Assembly: GCA_905221605.1 (NCBI GenBank)
Contig: CAJNDS010000554.1
Coordinates: 1 to 64,000, forward strand
Source: Symbiodinium natans
Lineage: Eukaryota > Sar > Dinophyceae > Suessiales > Symbiodiniaceae
Direction: 5' to 3'
DNA length: 64,000 bases
Positions 33,405 through 44,454 of this stretch are shown in pieces. Every line of letters starts with the position of its first letter. Position 1 is the first letter of the stretch. The notes beneath the pieces are model-generated. The model was not told the DNA's origin, did not search any database, and was given only the letters and a program-made list of their open reading frames with translations. Made by a program: the position numbers and the translations under genes.

Positions 33405-34131
33405 AGGGTTTTTATAGGGTTTAGGGTTTAGGGTTTAGGGTTTAGGGTTTAGGGTTTAGGGTTTAATCATGGCACATGGGAGCACTGGTGGTTTCATGGT
33501 GGCAGGTGTTTGAACTTAAGGCTGTAGACATACTCCCAAGACGGCCACTGCCTTTCCCAAACCCTCAACCCTACACCCTAAGGGTTTGTGGGTTCGAGGG
33601 TTTATGGGCTTATGCGTCGCCCCAAGCTCTATAGTTGCTATGCAAGGATAAATTACATTGGGGGCTAGGGCTTAGGGTTTAGGCTGTGGGGGCTTGGGGC
33701 TAGTACATGACTTACTCAAAAAGGGCCTACTTGAAGCATTCGGACCAACTCTTATATCGGCATTGCTTGTGGAGGCGTGGAAGATGGTCCTTACCTCGCC
33801 CCTGACCTCGCAAAGGAACGTAGGAAATGGGTAGGTAACCTCTAACTTTTTTTGGATATATAGAGTCCCAGTATAAATGAAAGGTTAGCCTTTTTGAGGC
33901 TAGGGTCTTCACGAATGAAGACACAGCCGATGTAGGGATTAGGGTTTCGGGTTTAGGGTTTACCCTAAGCGGTAAACCCTAACCCAGAGACCGTAAACCC
34001 TGAACTGGTTTGGGGTGACACCCTCCAGACCCCCAAACCCCAAGTCAAAGCCTCGTCTCCCTAGAACCCTAAACCCTAAACCCTAAACCCTAAAGCCTAA
34101 ACCCTAAACCCTAAGCCTTAGCGCCTCTGAG

Positions 34132-34163
34132 GCTGGGTCACACCGCCTGCGGTGCAATCAAAG
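34132..34163 (+). CDS. D3 exon: second zinc motif GHTAC
   Basis: G completes Val, then LGHTACGAIK plus G. His and Cys zinc ligands are present; Ala replaces the usual Lys between them. A GC donor is used, and the next exon starts GT to give Gly. Confidence 0.86.
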
Positions 34164-34234
34164 GCCAGTACTTAAAGGATCAGGGGTTTAGGGTTTAGGG
34201 TTTAGGGTTTATATAGGGTTTAGGGTTTGGGCGG

Positions 34235-34361
34235 CTACTTAAGGATCAGGGGACTTAGTAAGTAGGTTTACATTTAGGGCAACTATAGTAACAATTACTT
34301 GTAACCCCAATTAGAGTACTTATTACCCTACTTACTAAATCCCTTGATCCTCCAAGTAGAG
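34235..34361. mobile_element. MITE-like element, family A variant
   Basis: The ends are CTACTTAAGGATCAGGGG and TTGATCCTCCAAGTAG, with inner TTAGTAAGTAGG pairing with CCTACTTACTAA. It is a diverged subfamily. Confidence 0.7.
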
Positions 34362-34871
34362 CCAGGGTTTCCGTGTTTTTTTGGGGGGTTTAGGGCTGTT
34401 GGGATTTCAGGCTTTGAGGGTTTAGAGTTTAGGGTCTTAGGGTTTTAGGGTTTTAGGGTTTTAGGGTTTTAGGGTTTGAGGGTTTTAGGGTTTTTAGGGG
34501 TTTTAGGGGTTTTGGGGCTTATGGGCTTTTGGGTTTTTGGGGGTTTTCGGGGTTGTAGGGTTTTGGGGTCTTTGGGGTTAAGGGCTGGAGGTTTGAGGTT
34601 TGAGGCGGCCTTCGGAGGTTTAGGGTTTAGGGTTTAGGGTTTCGGGTTTAGGGTGCAGGGTTTGAGGCTTTCGTGCGCTGCAGGATTTGGGTTTAGGTTG
34701 GCAGCTGAGGCCGTGCCCTCTAATGGTATCAGTTCATTCATACACAAGGAAAAAAACTCTAAAACCTAAACTCTAAGACCCTAAACCCTAAACCCTAAAC
34801 CCTAAACCCTAAACCCTAAACCCTAAACCCTAAACCCCCAAAAACCCCAAAACCCCCTGCACTGCCCGAAG

Positions 34872-34912
34872 GTGCCACTGCCACCTACCTCAAGGGCGGA
34901 GCTGCCTCTCAG
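34872..34912 (+). CDS. D3 exon: ATATYLKGGAASQ
   Basis: The exon encodes ATATYLKGGAASQ after the split Gly, parallel to GATQTYLA in D2. The inferred GC donor follows CAG in phase 0. Confidence 0.82.
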
Positions 34913-35317
34913 GCCACCTCCTGCGCCCTTTCTCGGGGCACTATGGCTTAGAGGAGTTATGGGTTCAGGATTTAGGGCTTAGGGTTTAGGATTTAGGGTT
35001 TAGGGTTTAGGGTTTAGGGCTCAGGGTGTAGGGCACACACGCATGTGTGTGTGTGTATACATGCTTGCATCGAGGTGGGCTGTTGCAGAAATGTACAGTT
35101 TTCTTGTAAAGCTACGTTCTCCCGTTCCGGGACTCGTGATTGCTGTGGACGATGCCAGGGTTTAGAGGGTTTAGGGTTTTGATTCACAACTTGATGCATA
35201 AGAGAACCTTATTTTTGACAGCCCTATACCCTATAACGCGAAAGCCTATGCGCTCCATAGTCTAAACACAAACCCTAAACCGGATCCATGGTCTAACTAA
35301 AACGCCTAAGCCCAAAC

Positions 35318-35325
35318 CCCCCCCG

Positions 35326-35361
<36 letters not shown>
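35318..35361. repeat. Poly-C run
   Basis: More than 40 nearly uninterrupted C's in the intron before the D3 ALDTLL exon. Similar G or C runs occur at 1944, 11299, 12463, 13962, 14657, 37936, 47153 and 58510. Confidence 0.92.
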
Positions 35362-35487
35362 ACGGTCCAAGGGTTTAACCAATTTTTTTGCCCTCTCCAT
35401 ATTGGTTAGATTGCCCCAGCTCCGATCTTGCTTCTCCACACAAGCTCAATTACATGACGAACCACTGCTCATACCGAAAACCCTAAA

Positions 35488-35778
35488 TACGCCCTAAACC
35501 CTATAAACCCTATAAACCCTATAACCCCTGTAAACCCTATAAACCCTATAACCCCTATAAACCCTATGAACCCTATAAACCCTGTAAACCCTATAAACCC
35601 TATAAACCCTATAACTCCTGTATACCCTCCTGTAAACCCTGTAAACCCTGTAAACCCTGTAAACTCTGTAAACCCTGTAAACCCTGTAAACCCTATAAAC
35701 CCTATAAACCCTATAAACCCCATAAGCCCTATAAACCCTATAAACCCTATAAACCCTATAAACCCTATAGACCCTAAA
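35488..35778. repeat. CTATAAACC (9-bp) array
   Basis: About 30 copies of a 9-base variant (CTATAAACC / CTGTAAACC). Because 9 is a multiple of 3, every frame stays open and encodes tripeptide repeats; this is not evidence of a protein. Confidence 0.93.
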
Positions 35779-35797
35779 CCCAAGAAATTCATGGCAG

Positions 35798-35860
35798 GGC
35801 AAAGGGGCCCTGGACACCCTCCTGGCCGGCCTGGCCTCCGTCGCAGAGACTGCGGCCAAG
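35798..35860 (+). CDS. D3 exon: ALDTLLAGLASVAE helix
   Basis: The exon encodes GKG followed by ALDTLLAGLASVAETAAK, homologous to SALEGLLEGLGAVAEQ of D1. The donor is GC, phase 0. A 9-base CTATAAACC array ends just upstream. Confidence 0.87.
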
Positions 35861-36170
35861 GCTTGCAGAATGGGGGAGGTTTTGGGGTTTAGGGTTTTAG
35901 GGTTTTTGGGGGTTTAGGGTTTGGGTGTTTTGGGGTTTTAGGGCTTTCGGGTTTCAGGGTGTTAGAGTTTTGATGTTTTAGGGTTTTAAGGTTCCAGGTA
36001 GGTTTTGAGGGTTTTAAGGTTTGGTGTTTTAGGTTTAGGGTGAACGCAAGGCCTGGGGAGGAGATGGAGATTCGTTAGGGCCGTAAGTTAGGCTGAGGCC
36101 TACTAAGAACCAGAGTGTTTTGCGTGAAACATGAGGGCGTCTATGGCTCATCGCGCAGTCTTTGAATGAC

Positions 36171-36283
36171 TTGGTAGCTCAGTGGTACCCATGTCCCTTT
36201 TATTGAGGTTAAAGGTTCCCTTGTATAGTAACCAACCCAAGAAAGGGTGCCCTTATTATAATGTGGATACTGAGCCTACCAAG
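36171..36283. mobile_element. MITE-like element, family D
   Basis: The ends are CTTGGTAGCTCAGTGGTACC and ACTGAGCCTACCAAG. The core matches 42790-42899. Confidence 0.8.
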
Positions 36284-36921
36284 ATGATGGCCTCTGTCTT
36301 CTGTATTCAGAGAGCAACCAATGCCAAGAACCCATTGTCGTCTTGGATGTTTGTCAAGACCGTTTGCATGTGAAAGCACCTGGATATCTCTGCGAGAGCA
36401 CTCAAATCACACCCCTAAACCCTAAACCCTAAACCCTAAAGGCAGATACGAAATGCACTCATGTGATGCCATCTATCCAGGAGAGGCTTGCGGCGCAGGT
36501 GACTGTAATTGTGAGGCAGACATAGGCCCATGGGGAGATTTTCGTACCTGGGGCTTAAGAGGATCTTAGTAGGGAACCTTTTTCAGAGGGTTTCAGCGGT
36601 TTATAGGGTTTGGTGCAAACCCCCGCACCCTTTGGCATGGCTTAGGCAACAACTGCAGGGATCCTCAGTCGGCATCCAGTCGGTCATCTGCAGTAGGGAC
36701 CTTTATAATTGTAGTTAAGACGCAGACTAAACAGCCCAAGTCCCACATGAACGTGCAATCCCTGTAAACCGCAATAAGTGGCCATCCCCCTCAAACCCTC
36801 TAGACCCAAAAACCCAACGAAAACCTTAAGCCCACCCTTTATCCCTAAGCCCGACGCCCGAAGCCCTAAACCCCTAAACCCCTAAACCCCTAAAACCACG
36901 AAACATGTCTTGCCCTTGAAG

Positions 36922-36963
36922 GAGCTGGGCGGCAAGCCTTCGGAAAAGGACCTAACCCATGGT
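36922..36963 (+). CDS. D3 exon: ELGGKPSEKDLTHG
   Basis: The exon encodes ELGGKPSEKDLTHG, the variable helix before VKVNVF. The GT donor after GGT was chosen for phase 0. Confidence 0.82.
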
Positions 36964-37934
36964 GTGATTTAGGGTTTGGGGTTTAGGATTTATAGGGTTC
37001 TGGGTTTGAGGTTTAGGGTTTGGGGTTTGGGGTTTAGGGTTTAGGGCTAGGGTTGCTTGGTAGCCCAGTGGTACCCTTTACCCTCTTTCTGGTTCCAGGT
37101 TCCCCTGTAAAGTAGCCGACCCAAGAAAGGGTGGCCCTTTTACCCTAAACCCTGCACCCTAAACCCTAAACCCCAAAACCCTAACGGGTGCCGGGAGTAC
37201 ATTTCACAGCTTAGGGTTTTGAACTTGGGGGCTTTTGGGGTTTGTGCAGATCTCCGGGGGCATATGAAAAAACCCTAAGCCATTAGCCGCCTGAACCCTA
37301 TGTAAACCCGAAACCCTAAACCCCCCCCCCCCCAAAGCCTAAGGCGAGGTGGGGCTTGGGGTCTGCTGGTGTCAGTGAAAAGCTGGAGGGTTTAGGGTTT
37401 ATGCTTGAAATATGTAGGTTCAGGGTTTAGGGTTTACGGTTTAGGGCTTAGGGTTTAGGGTTGAAGGTCTTGGCTTAGGGTGCATAGGGAACTCAATAAT
37501 GGTCATATGTGCAGTTAAACAATGTTCAAGTTTGCCAATCACTTAGCTGTCGTCGGCCTAGGGCCCCCCATGGTGCAAGCACAAAGATGAGATATTCCCG
37601 GTACTACCCAAAGAACCTAATCCCTGAACCCCAAACCCTAAACCCTAAATCCTGAATCCTGAAGCCTAAACCCTAAACCCTAAACCCAAACCCTAAACCC
37701 TAAGCCCCGACACAAACTCTGCGGCCCCTGGCAACGTCCTTGCTTTTCGTCCCAGAATGATGCCCTAAACCTAAACCCTACACCCGACACCCTGAACCCT
37801 GGCCTTCTGAGCTTTACAGCCTCTGTGACTTCAGATGAGTTCGGCTCCAGGAGATTGCAGATCATGCTGCCGAGCACTCAGCTCTTTCTAGGAGGTTTAG
37901 GGTTTAGGGTTTAGGATGCTAGCGTCACCAAGCT

Positions 37935-37972
<38 letters not shown>

Positions 37973-38422
37973 CTGGGGGAACGGATCGGGGTTTGCAAAA
38001 CAAGGGGCCCCTAATATAACCCCTACTTTTTAAAACCCCAAAAGGCTGATGCTTTTCGATTTTGGTCAGGGGTACCAGAATGGCTCCCGTAAGCTGATGC
38101 ATTGCCAAGCAACCTCAGCCTTACAGTATACAAGCATTGAGGGTTTTATGGCCGGAAGGCGCGCTCCAATCCTAAACCCCTCAACCATAAATCCTAACCC
38201 TAGCGCCTAAAGCCTAAAGCCTATTCCCTGAATCCTGCACCTGAACTTACCCTTCTTCAGAAACCCGAAGCCCAACAAAATCCTGACCTCTGACAGGCCA
38301 CGAGGCAAGGCTGCAGTTCCTTGTTTTAGGATATCGGGTTCAACGGGTTTAGGGTTTAGGGTTTAGGGTTTAGGGTTTTGGGTTCGGCTCTCATGAGCCT
38401 TCAACGCTTTCCGCTTTCTGAG
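36964..38422 (+). other. Intron D3 DLTHG to VKVNVF
   Basis: It begins with TTTAGGG/TTTGGGG repeats (36967-37050), followed by a family D MITE, CCCTAAA blocks (37140-37175, 37625-37700), a long G run (37936-37972) and TTTAGGG near 38346-38385. No further exon is seen. Confidence 0.6.
37056..37141. mobile_element. MITE-like element, family D, 3' truncated
   Basis: The left end is CTTGGTAGCCCAGTGGTACC. The element stops at about 37140, where a CCCTAAA block begins, so the right terminal repeat is lost. Confidence 0.72.
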
Positions 38423-38488
38423 GTGAAGGTGAACGTCTTCAACACGATTAACAATCTCATCAAGGGAAGCACCGACATCCGCGACAAG
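38423..38488 (+). CDS. D3 exon: VKVNVFNTINNL to DIRDK
   Basis: The exon encodes VKVNVFNTINNLIKG then STDIRDK, running through the position where D1 and D2 have an intron. It ends phase 0 at a GT donor. Confidence 0.87.
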
Positions 38489-39276
38489 GTGCAGCTGTAG
38501 GATGAAGATCAGTCCTGGCTTTGTTGAGAGCAACAAATTGCTCCGGGGTTAGGGCTTAGGGCTTAGGATTCGTTGTTTGGTTGCTCGCGGCTTTTTCGCT
38601 TGTTCTACGGTTCTGGAGTTTGGGGAGATTCGGTTAGGGTTTTTCGGTTTGGGTTGCCCAGTGCAAAACTTTTTGTTGAAGGTTTAGGGATTAGGGTTTA
38701 GGGTTTAGGGTAGTTTTTGTCAGGGTTTTGGCCAGGCAAGGAGCCGTGAGCTTCTTCAGGTCTTCTGGCGTCGTTGCTGCGGTTCTGCCTAACCCTAACC
38801 CCCCATATACCCGGGAGAAAGACCCTAAGAGATCTGCTTGCTAGAGTGAACATCCACACCTATCACCTAAGCCCCAAACTCTCAACACCACATTTGCTGC
38901 ATGTCATTGAACCCTAAACCCTAAACCCTAACCCCTAAACCCTAAACCCTTAACCCTTAACCCTTAACCCTAGACTTTAACATCTTCGAGACCGGCCGCC
39001 AGCTCTGTCTAGCCAATCTGGCGCAACACCCTGAACCCCGAACCCTGAACCCTAAAGCCTTTCCCAAAGCTGGCCGCGCGCTCACGGGACATCTACTGTC
39101 TAGCTCTGAATGGGGAAGCAGGACATCATCAACTAGGCACCGCTTCCACTGAACTTTTTTCATCCGAGCCCTAGAAATTGAAAAGTCAAGAACCCTCATT
39201 CCCAAATACCCCTTGAAGGGCCTAAACCCTAGACCCTCAACCCTGCTAAGGACCACTAAGTCTAGGCCCGCAACAG

Positions 39277-39307
39277 GTGAAATCCGGCCAGGTGGAAATT
39301 CAGGGTG
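39277..39307 (+). CDS. D3 exon: VKSGQVEIQG
   Basis: The exon encodes VKSGQVEIQG plus G. The GC donor is three bases later than the D1 and D2 intron position. The next exon starts GA, giving the second Gly. Confidence 0.86.
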
Positions 39308-39609
39308 GCGCCTTGAGCAGCATCCGAGGGTTGAGGGTTTACAGGGCTCATGGTGAGGGTTTAGGGTTTAGGGTTTAGGGTTTAGGGTTTAGGGTTTAGG
39401 GTTTAGGGTTTAGGGTTTAGGGCACCTTAAAGGCTCCCCAACACTGGAGGCTACCTTCTGTCAGGCCCCGAAATCCCTTCCCAGGCCCCCTTCCCCCGCC
39501 CCAGCTATCCTCCACATTCATTGCTGGGGCAGTTAACTTTCCTCGACAGATACACGTTTGCGAGAATTTGGGGCTTTGGGGCTGCGGGATTCGGATATAT
39601 GGACAACAT

Positions 39610-39835
39610 AGTATACAATATATATTTTACTGTAGATGGCACATTATGTGTATATACATATATATATATATATAATATCGCCCACGGGAATACACACGTG
39701 GGTACATAAACAAAGGCTATATGTATATGACATGAAAATACACAGGCATATATCTAGTACAGATGCTGTAACTGTACCAGACAAATGCATAGCATGTCAT
39801 CTAATATACATATATATATATATATATATCACATA
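39610..39835. repeat. TA-rich microsatellite region
   Basis: Two ATATAT blocks (39655-39678, 39805-39830) within AT-rich sequence. No coding content is seen. Confidence 0.85.
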
Positions 39836-40159
39836 GCAAAAGACAATATAGCAACATGTAACATAATGTGTTGCTGAGGGTTTTGCATTTGATGGCCTTT
39901 GAAAGGCCAACTAGCTTTGCGGACGTTTGCTGCCAAGAGGGTTTAGGTTTAAGGGTTTAGGTGGTCAATGCGCCCGTTCCCCTAAACCCCTGCAAACCCA
40001 AAAAACCCTTGCCCATTAGTAAGGCTTACTCTCCCAGGGAACGGGTGAGGGTAAACCCTAAAAGCCTAAACCCGAAACCCTAAACCCTCAACCTTAAACC
40101 CAAACCCTAAACCCTACGTGTTTACGGGTTGAGAGTCTCGGGTTCAGGGCCAAGATCGG

Positions 40160-40560
40160 GCCTAAAGGCTTTAAGGGCTTTAAGGGCTTTCAGGGCTTTG
40201 AGGGCTTTAAGGGCTTTAAGGGCTTCAAGGGCTTTCAGGGCTTTAGGGTTTGGGGTTTCAAGTTGTCAGGGCTTTCCGAATTTCAAGGACCTCAAGAACT
40301 TGAAGGGCTTCAAGGGCTTGAAGTGTTTTTAAGGGCTTTGAGGGCTTTAAGAACTTCAGGGCTTTCAGGATTCTCAGGGCTTCAAGGTTGTTAGGGCATT
40401 ATGGGCTATAAGGGTTTTAAGGGCATTAAGGGCGTTAAGGATTGTTTAAGGGCTTAAAGGGCATGAAGGGCGTTAAAGATTTTCAGGGGGTTGCAGGGCT
40501 TTAACGGCTCACTGTACGGGTTTTTAAGGGCTTTCAGGATTTTTGAGAGCTTTAAGAATG
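40160..40560. repeat. GCTTTAAGG / GCTTTCAGG degenerate array
   Basis: 9-10 base units of GGGCTTTAA type, decaying toward the right end. It lies in the intron before the last D3 strand. Confidence 0.85.
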
Positions 40561-40708
40561 CCAAGGAGGGAGGTGATTTTGGGGTCCTTATTAGGGATTA
40601 TAGGTATGCCCCTAGTATGGTCCCTATTAAGGAGCTGCTAGTATAAGATGGAACGTCTCAGGATGTGAAGGGTGGTGGTTTTCGGGTAGGGGATTTGTTG
40701 CGCCCGAG

Positions 40709-40747
40709 GAATTTATGACCTGGACTCTGGACGAGTCGAGTGGCTGG
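40709..40747 (+). CDS. D3 exon: last strand, IYDLDSGRVEWL
   Basis: The exon encodes IYDLDSGRVEWL plus G. The frame stays open for another 15 codons, but ending at the GT donor after CTGG joins to RSPEQ at 41920 and restores the family ending LGRSP. Confidence 0.84.
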
Positions 40748-40926
40748 GTCTGGAGCTCGGGAAGCCACTGCCCTGCCACCCAGAGCAAGCCCTGAGGCCT
40801 AGGGTTGAGGGTTTAGGGTTAGGGTTTAGGGTTTAGGATTTAGGGTTTCGGGTTTAGGGGTTTAGGGTTTCGGGTTCAGGGTTCAGGGCTTAGGGTTTGT
40901 TTATCGGGTTGGAGGGTTTAGGGTTC

Positions 40927-41009
40927 GGATGTCCCCCCTTATGCAAACTCTCCTTAATAGAGATTATAGTACCCTGATTGAGGACTGTCAGTATAAGGGG
41001 GAACATCCC
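40927..41009. mobile_element. MITE-like element, family C
   Basis: The ends are GGATGTCCCCCCTTAT and ATAAGGGGGAACATCC, with the inner pair TCCTTAAT / ATTGAGGA. Confidence 0.8.
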
Positions 41010-41654
41010 TAGAGTCTAGGGTTAGGAGACCCAGGCCCGCAACCTGAGACCGGAACCAGTTTGGTCAGAACACGTTATCCCCATGTCCTATAGATAGCAT
41101 GCGAGACTTAGGCCCTGTAATCGCAAGTACTTCCATGATTGTATCTGATAGTACCATGGGAATATTTGATTAAAGGGTGTAGGGTGGTTTACAGTTCTTC
41201 GGGGATTCGCGACAGGTGCTCTCATCATAGTCTCCACTTGGGGTACAGCCCTCTAAGGGTAGATTCATGCGCCCTGAATATGGCCCCCTACCTCCCTTAA
41301 AAGGGTTCTGATGTGTGGGCTCTGATTTTGTAGAGGGTATACAAGGTGTACATAAGCGGTATCCTTTCAAGGGCCCATACGAAGGGACCATGTAACCCTA
41401 AACCCATACCCTAAACCCCAAACCCCAAACCCTAAACCCTAAACCCTAAACCCTAAAGTATATTCACCAGAGGCTGGGCTTCATCCAACCACCGAGTACA
41501 GGGCCCTCAATCGTAGGCACCCTAGGCATGATGTAGAGAATCGAGGTTTAGGGTTTGGGGGGTTTGGGGGTTTGGGGGTTTAGGGTTTAGGGTTTAGGGT
41601 TTAGGGTTTTAGGGTTTAGGGTTTTGGGTTTAGGGTTTTAGGGTTTAGGGGTTA

Positions 41655-41751
41655 GGGATGGTCCCCTAAAACTAGCAGTCCTTAATCGGGATTATCATAC
41701 CCCCTATTCTAAACCCCATTAAGGACTGCTAGTATAAACGGGAACATCCCA
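41655..41751. mobile_element. MITE-like element, family C
   Basis: The ends are GGGATGGTCCCC and GGGAACATCCC, with inner AGCAGTCCTTAAT / ATTAAGGACTGCT. Confidence 0.8.
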
Positions 41752-41919
41752 ACCCTAAGCCCTTAACCCGAAACTGTCAACCCTAAACCCTAGACCCGTG
41801 GCATTCCACGGAGCACTCAGCACTACGCAACACACGGACCGTTTGAAACCCGAAGCCCGTAAGCCCCAAACCCTAAACCCTAAACCGAAACCCGAAACCC
41901 TAAACCCTAACGGACCAAG

Positions 41920-41952
41920 GACGCAGCCCGGAGCAGGCCAAGATCCTCTCCA
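41920..41952 (+). CDS. Linker exon after D3: RSPEQAKILS
   Basis: GA completes Gly; then RSPEQAKILS, parallel to GRSPRQAELLS after D1. A stop follows soon after in this frame, so the GC donor after A (41952) is needed. Confidence 0.75.
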
Positions 41953-42386
41953 GCTGAGGCCGGCAGAGTTTAGGGTTTAGGGTTTAGGGTTTAGGGTTTA
42001 GGGTTTAAGGTTTAGGTTTAGGGTTGAGGGTTTAGGGTTTAGGGTTTAGGGGTTTCAGGGCGTTGGGTTCGGGGTTTAGGGTTTAAAGAAAATGGGGGGG
42101 TATCGTCTGGGTTTTCGTGCTTCAGGGTCAGCAACCGCAAAGTTAAAGCATCGCCTGCCACACCTGAAGATTGACGAGGGCAACTTCCAGCCATCTGAGG
42201 CTTGGTTGTGCCTTAGGAGCCTCTGAAGGGTGAGTCCGCACTAGCAACGGCCGAATGCAGCAAATGCATGAAGAAAGTGGAGCACACTGACCCTCAAGAT
42301 TAGGCCTCTTCATGGTTCGATTTGGTTCCTTCATTTGTATGAGTGTTGCTGAGCAAAAGTATCCAGTTGACAACTTGTCTGGGCTC

Positions 42387-42616
42387 TACTTGGAGGTTCA
42401 TGTGTAGTTCCAAGTAGGGTTTCTAGGACCGGGAGAAGGCCCTTTCTTCCTTTCTTTTGGGTTGGGGTTCCCTTATAGTCCCCTTAAAACCGAAAAGGGT
42501 ACCCTTTTCATTCCTAGGTTACTCCCCCGTCTAGGTTTAATAATTGAAACTATACTTATAGCCCTACTTGGGGTACTTATAACCTCACCTCTAAGTGCCC
42601 ATGAACCTACCAGTAG
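42387..42616. mobile_element. MITE-like element, family A, carrying a nested family H element
   Basis: The ends are CTACTTGGAGGTTCATG and CATGAACCTACCAGTAG. The middle (about 42422-42534) matches the separate element at 50481-50602, so one element inserted into another. Confidence 0.78.
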
Positions 42617-42789
42617 TGCATGCACAAGAGTTTGGCAACAGAAAGGCCGCCGGACCCAACTCACTCCCCCAAAGCACAGCTTGCCAGGCGTCGTTTTTGA
42701 CAATTCACGCCGCGCCCTGTCGATGTCAGTCGCTCTAGCCGGTCTATATAGGTAAACGAACCGAGTGTATGCGTACCGATATGTAGTAG

Positions 42790-42899
42790 CTTGGTAGCCC
42801 AGTGGTACCCTTTTCCCTTTTTTGGTTCAAGGTTCTCTTAGAAAGTAGCCAACCCAAAAAAGGGGGCCCTTAATATAATATGGTTACTGGGCTACCAAG
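42790..42899. mobile_element. MITE-like element, family D
   Basis: A perfect pair of ends: CTTGGTAGCCCAGTGGTACC and TACTGGGCTACCAAG. Confidence 0.87.
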
Positions 42900-43055
42900 G
42901 TAGCAAAAGATCCCTAAACCCTGAACCCTAAACCCTGATCCCTAAACCCTAAACCCTAAACCCCAAACCCTGATCCCTCAACCCTGATCCGTAAACCCTA
43001 AACCCTGAACCCTAAAAATGCTCCCAACGAAAGCACGTACGGTAGCAGAATGAAG

Positions 43056-43090
43056 GGCCTCCGCGTATCCCCGGTGTCCAACCTCCCTAC
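43056..43090 (+). CDS. Possible linker exon D3-D4
   Basis: The island sits between CCCTAAA and TTTAGGG blocks. In the frame carried from 41952 it encodes PPRIPGVQPPY to a GC donor in phase 0. The open frame continues to about 43120, so the 3' end is uncertain. No family motif is seen. Confidence 0.45.
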
Positions 43091-43309
43091 GCATCGCAGA
43101 AGCGGTGCAGCGGTCTTAAGGTTTAGGGTTTAGGGTTTAGGGTTTAGGGTTTAAGGTTCAGGGTTTAGGGGGATTTAGGGTTTAAGGTTTAGGGTTTAGG
43201 GCTAGATTCCTTCGCGATGTTCAAGCAGGATTTCGATTTCAGGTGCCCTAAACACAAACCTACATGGGAGGGTGGCGACTAGGGGTTCCGGGTAGAATTG
43301 CATGACTGG

Positions 43310-43418
43310 GTTTTGGAGTACTATACTTTAATACTTTTTTTTGGTTCTGGGTTCCTATTATAGCTACTTATACCTAAAAAGTGTATACGTTTTTTCCAGG
43401 GTCTACTCCAAAGCTAAG
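43310..43418. mobile_element. MITE-like element, family E
   Basis: The second copy of the element at 28731, with only a few differences, implying recent spread or gene conversion. Confidence 0.85.
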
Positions 43419-43833
43419 ATGATCTCCGGCGGATATTGTCGAGGTTTGCCAGTGGTATTTCCCCAGCCCCGAAACCCTAAACTCTATACCCTATAACCCA
43501 TAACCCTAAACCCTCAACCCTAAACGTCAAACTCCCCTTAGCTCTGAGGGTGACCCGCCAAGCCCAGCAACGTTCAGGGTTCAGGGTTTAGGGTTTCGGA
43601 GCTGGGGAAAATACTGATGGCGCACGCCCGCTGAAACACAGGGTAGTGTAGCTGTGGCTGTGGTTACAACGGAGGAAGACCATGCAGTTCTAGCGGGTTC
43701 TGACCTCTATACTTTGTTGTTGTGGTTTGGGCTAAACCCTAAACCCTAAACCCTAAGCTCTAGGCCCTAAGCCCTAAGCCCTAAGCCCTAAGTCTTAAGC
43801 CAAACCCTAAGCCCTTCCTTGTGCACGATTGAG

Positions 43834-43959
43834 GTCGAGGACGGCCATCCACACACAGCCGTCGGCGGGATTGTGGCCAGGACTTTTCCGAGCACATCTG
43901 CCGAGCTTAACCGGGGGCTTGTTGGCAACACGCACTTCGGGGCATGGGGCTCCCAAAAG
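43834..43959 (+). CDS. Possible long linker exon D3-D4 (42 codons)
   Basis: An uninterrupted 42-codon island follows TTGAG|G, starts VEDGHPHTAVGGIVAR and ends in GAWGSQK before a GC donor and TTTAGGG repeats. It begins and ends in phase 0, which fits the next firm exon at 52876. HPHTAV recalls APHTAV before the zinc site, but no CADSR follows. It may be linker sequence unique to this spacer or a fragment of something else. Confidence 0.5.
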
Positions 43960-44261
43960 GCTTTAGGGTTTAGGGGTTTAGGGGTTAGGTTTTAGGGTTT
44001 AGGGTTTGCGGTTAAGGGGTTTAGGGGTGTAGTTTTTTTTGGGGGGGTGGATGATAAGATTGAAGACATACATTGTTGAAGATCTTCTATGCAAGTCACT
44101 CACTACACCACGCGACAAGACATGGAATACCATTGTTTAGTAACACATCATCGGTCGTAGCACATCCAGCTTGATGAGCAAGTACTTTTGAGGCAAAACA
44201 TGTTTTCCATCAACAGTTGCACATACACGGTAAACATGCTAGATACTTCGCGCATAACTTG

Positions 44262-44368
44262 GGGGGTTTCCGACAATAGGGGTACCTTATTGGGGTCGTG
44301 ATTATAAGGGAATCCTACTAATTGTGGGGGACTATTTTAGGGGTCCCATATTTTTGTGAACCCCAACA
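44262..44368. mobile_element. Putative MITE-like element, family F
   Basis: It matches 22650-22740 across GGGGTTTCCGACAATAGGGG, GATTATAAGGGAATCC and GTGAACCCC. Confidence 0.65.
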
Positions 44369-44454
44369 ACCAATCCTCTCCCGCCCGCACCCGTCCCACC
44401 CCGCCCCAAACCCAAAACCCTGAACTCTAAACTCCCCCCCCCCCTCCCCTAAAC

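Larger units (their letters stand above)
31697..34131 (+). other. Intron D3 FVLV to GHTAC with embedded coding island
   Basis: It contains TTTAGGG (31722-31755), a G-rich run of about 250 nt (32091-32345), GC-rich duplicated segments (32400-32610), the unrelated coding island 33117-33404, TTTAGGG (33417-33465) and CCCTAAA (34065-34115). Confidence 0.65.
27136..40747 (+). other. Beta-CA unit D3, complete and most divergent
   Basis: Fourteen exons, about 628 coding nt (209 residues). Both zinc motifs are kept (CADSR in 28878-28904; GHTAC in 34132-34163, where the usual Lys is Ala). The segment after GSLEFC is unusual, and most introns sit at positions not used by D1 or D4. All exon phases fit, so the unit looks functional rather than decayed. 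Confidence 0.86.

Noticed and set aside
35469-35892. Reading frames with GFI, YRV or NPI tripeptide repeats
   Set aside because: A 9-base tandem repeat gives these in every frame; they disappear at the array edges, except for the real D3 exon at 35798-35860.
41455-41545. Island between CCCTAAA and TTTAGGG that could be an exon
   Set aside because: The D3 end at 40747 joins in phase and in sense to 41920, leaving no need for it; no motif is seen.
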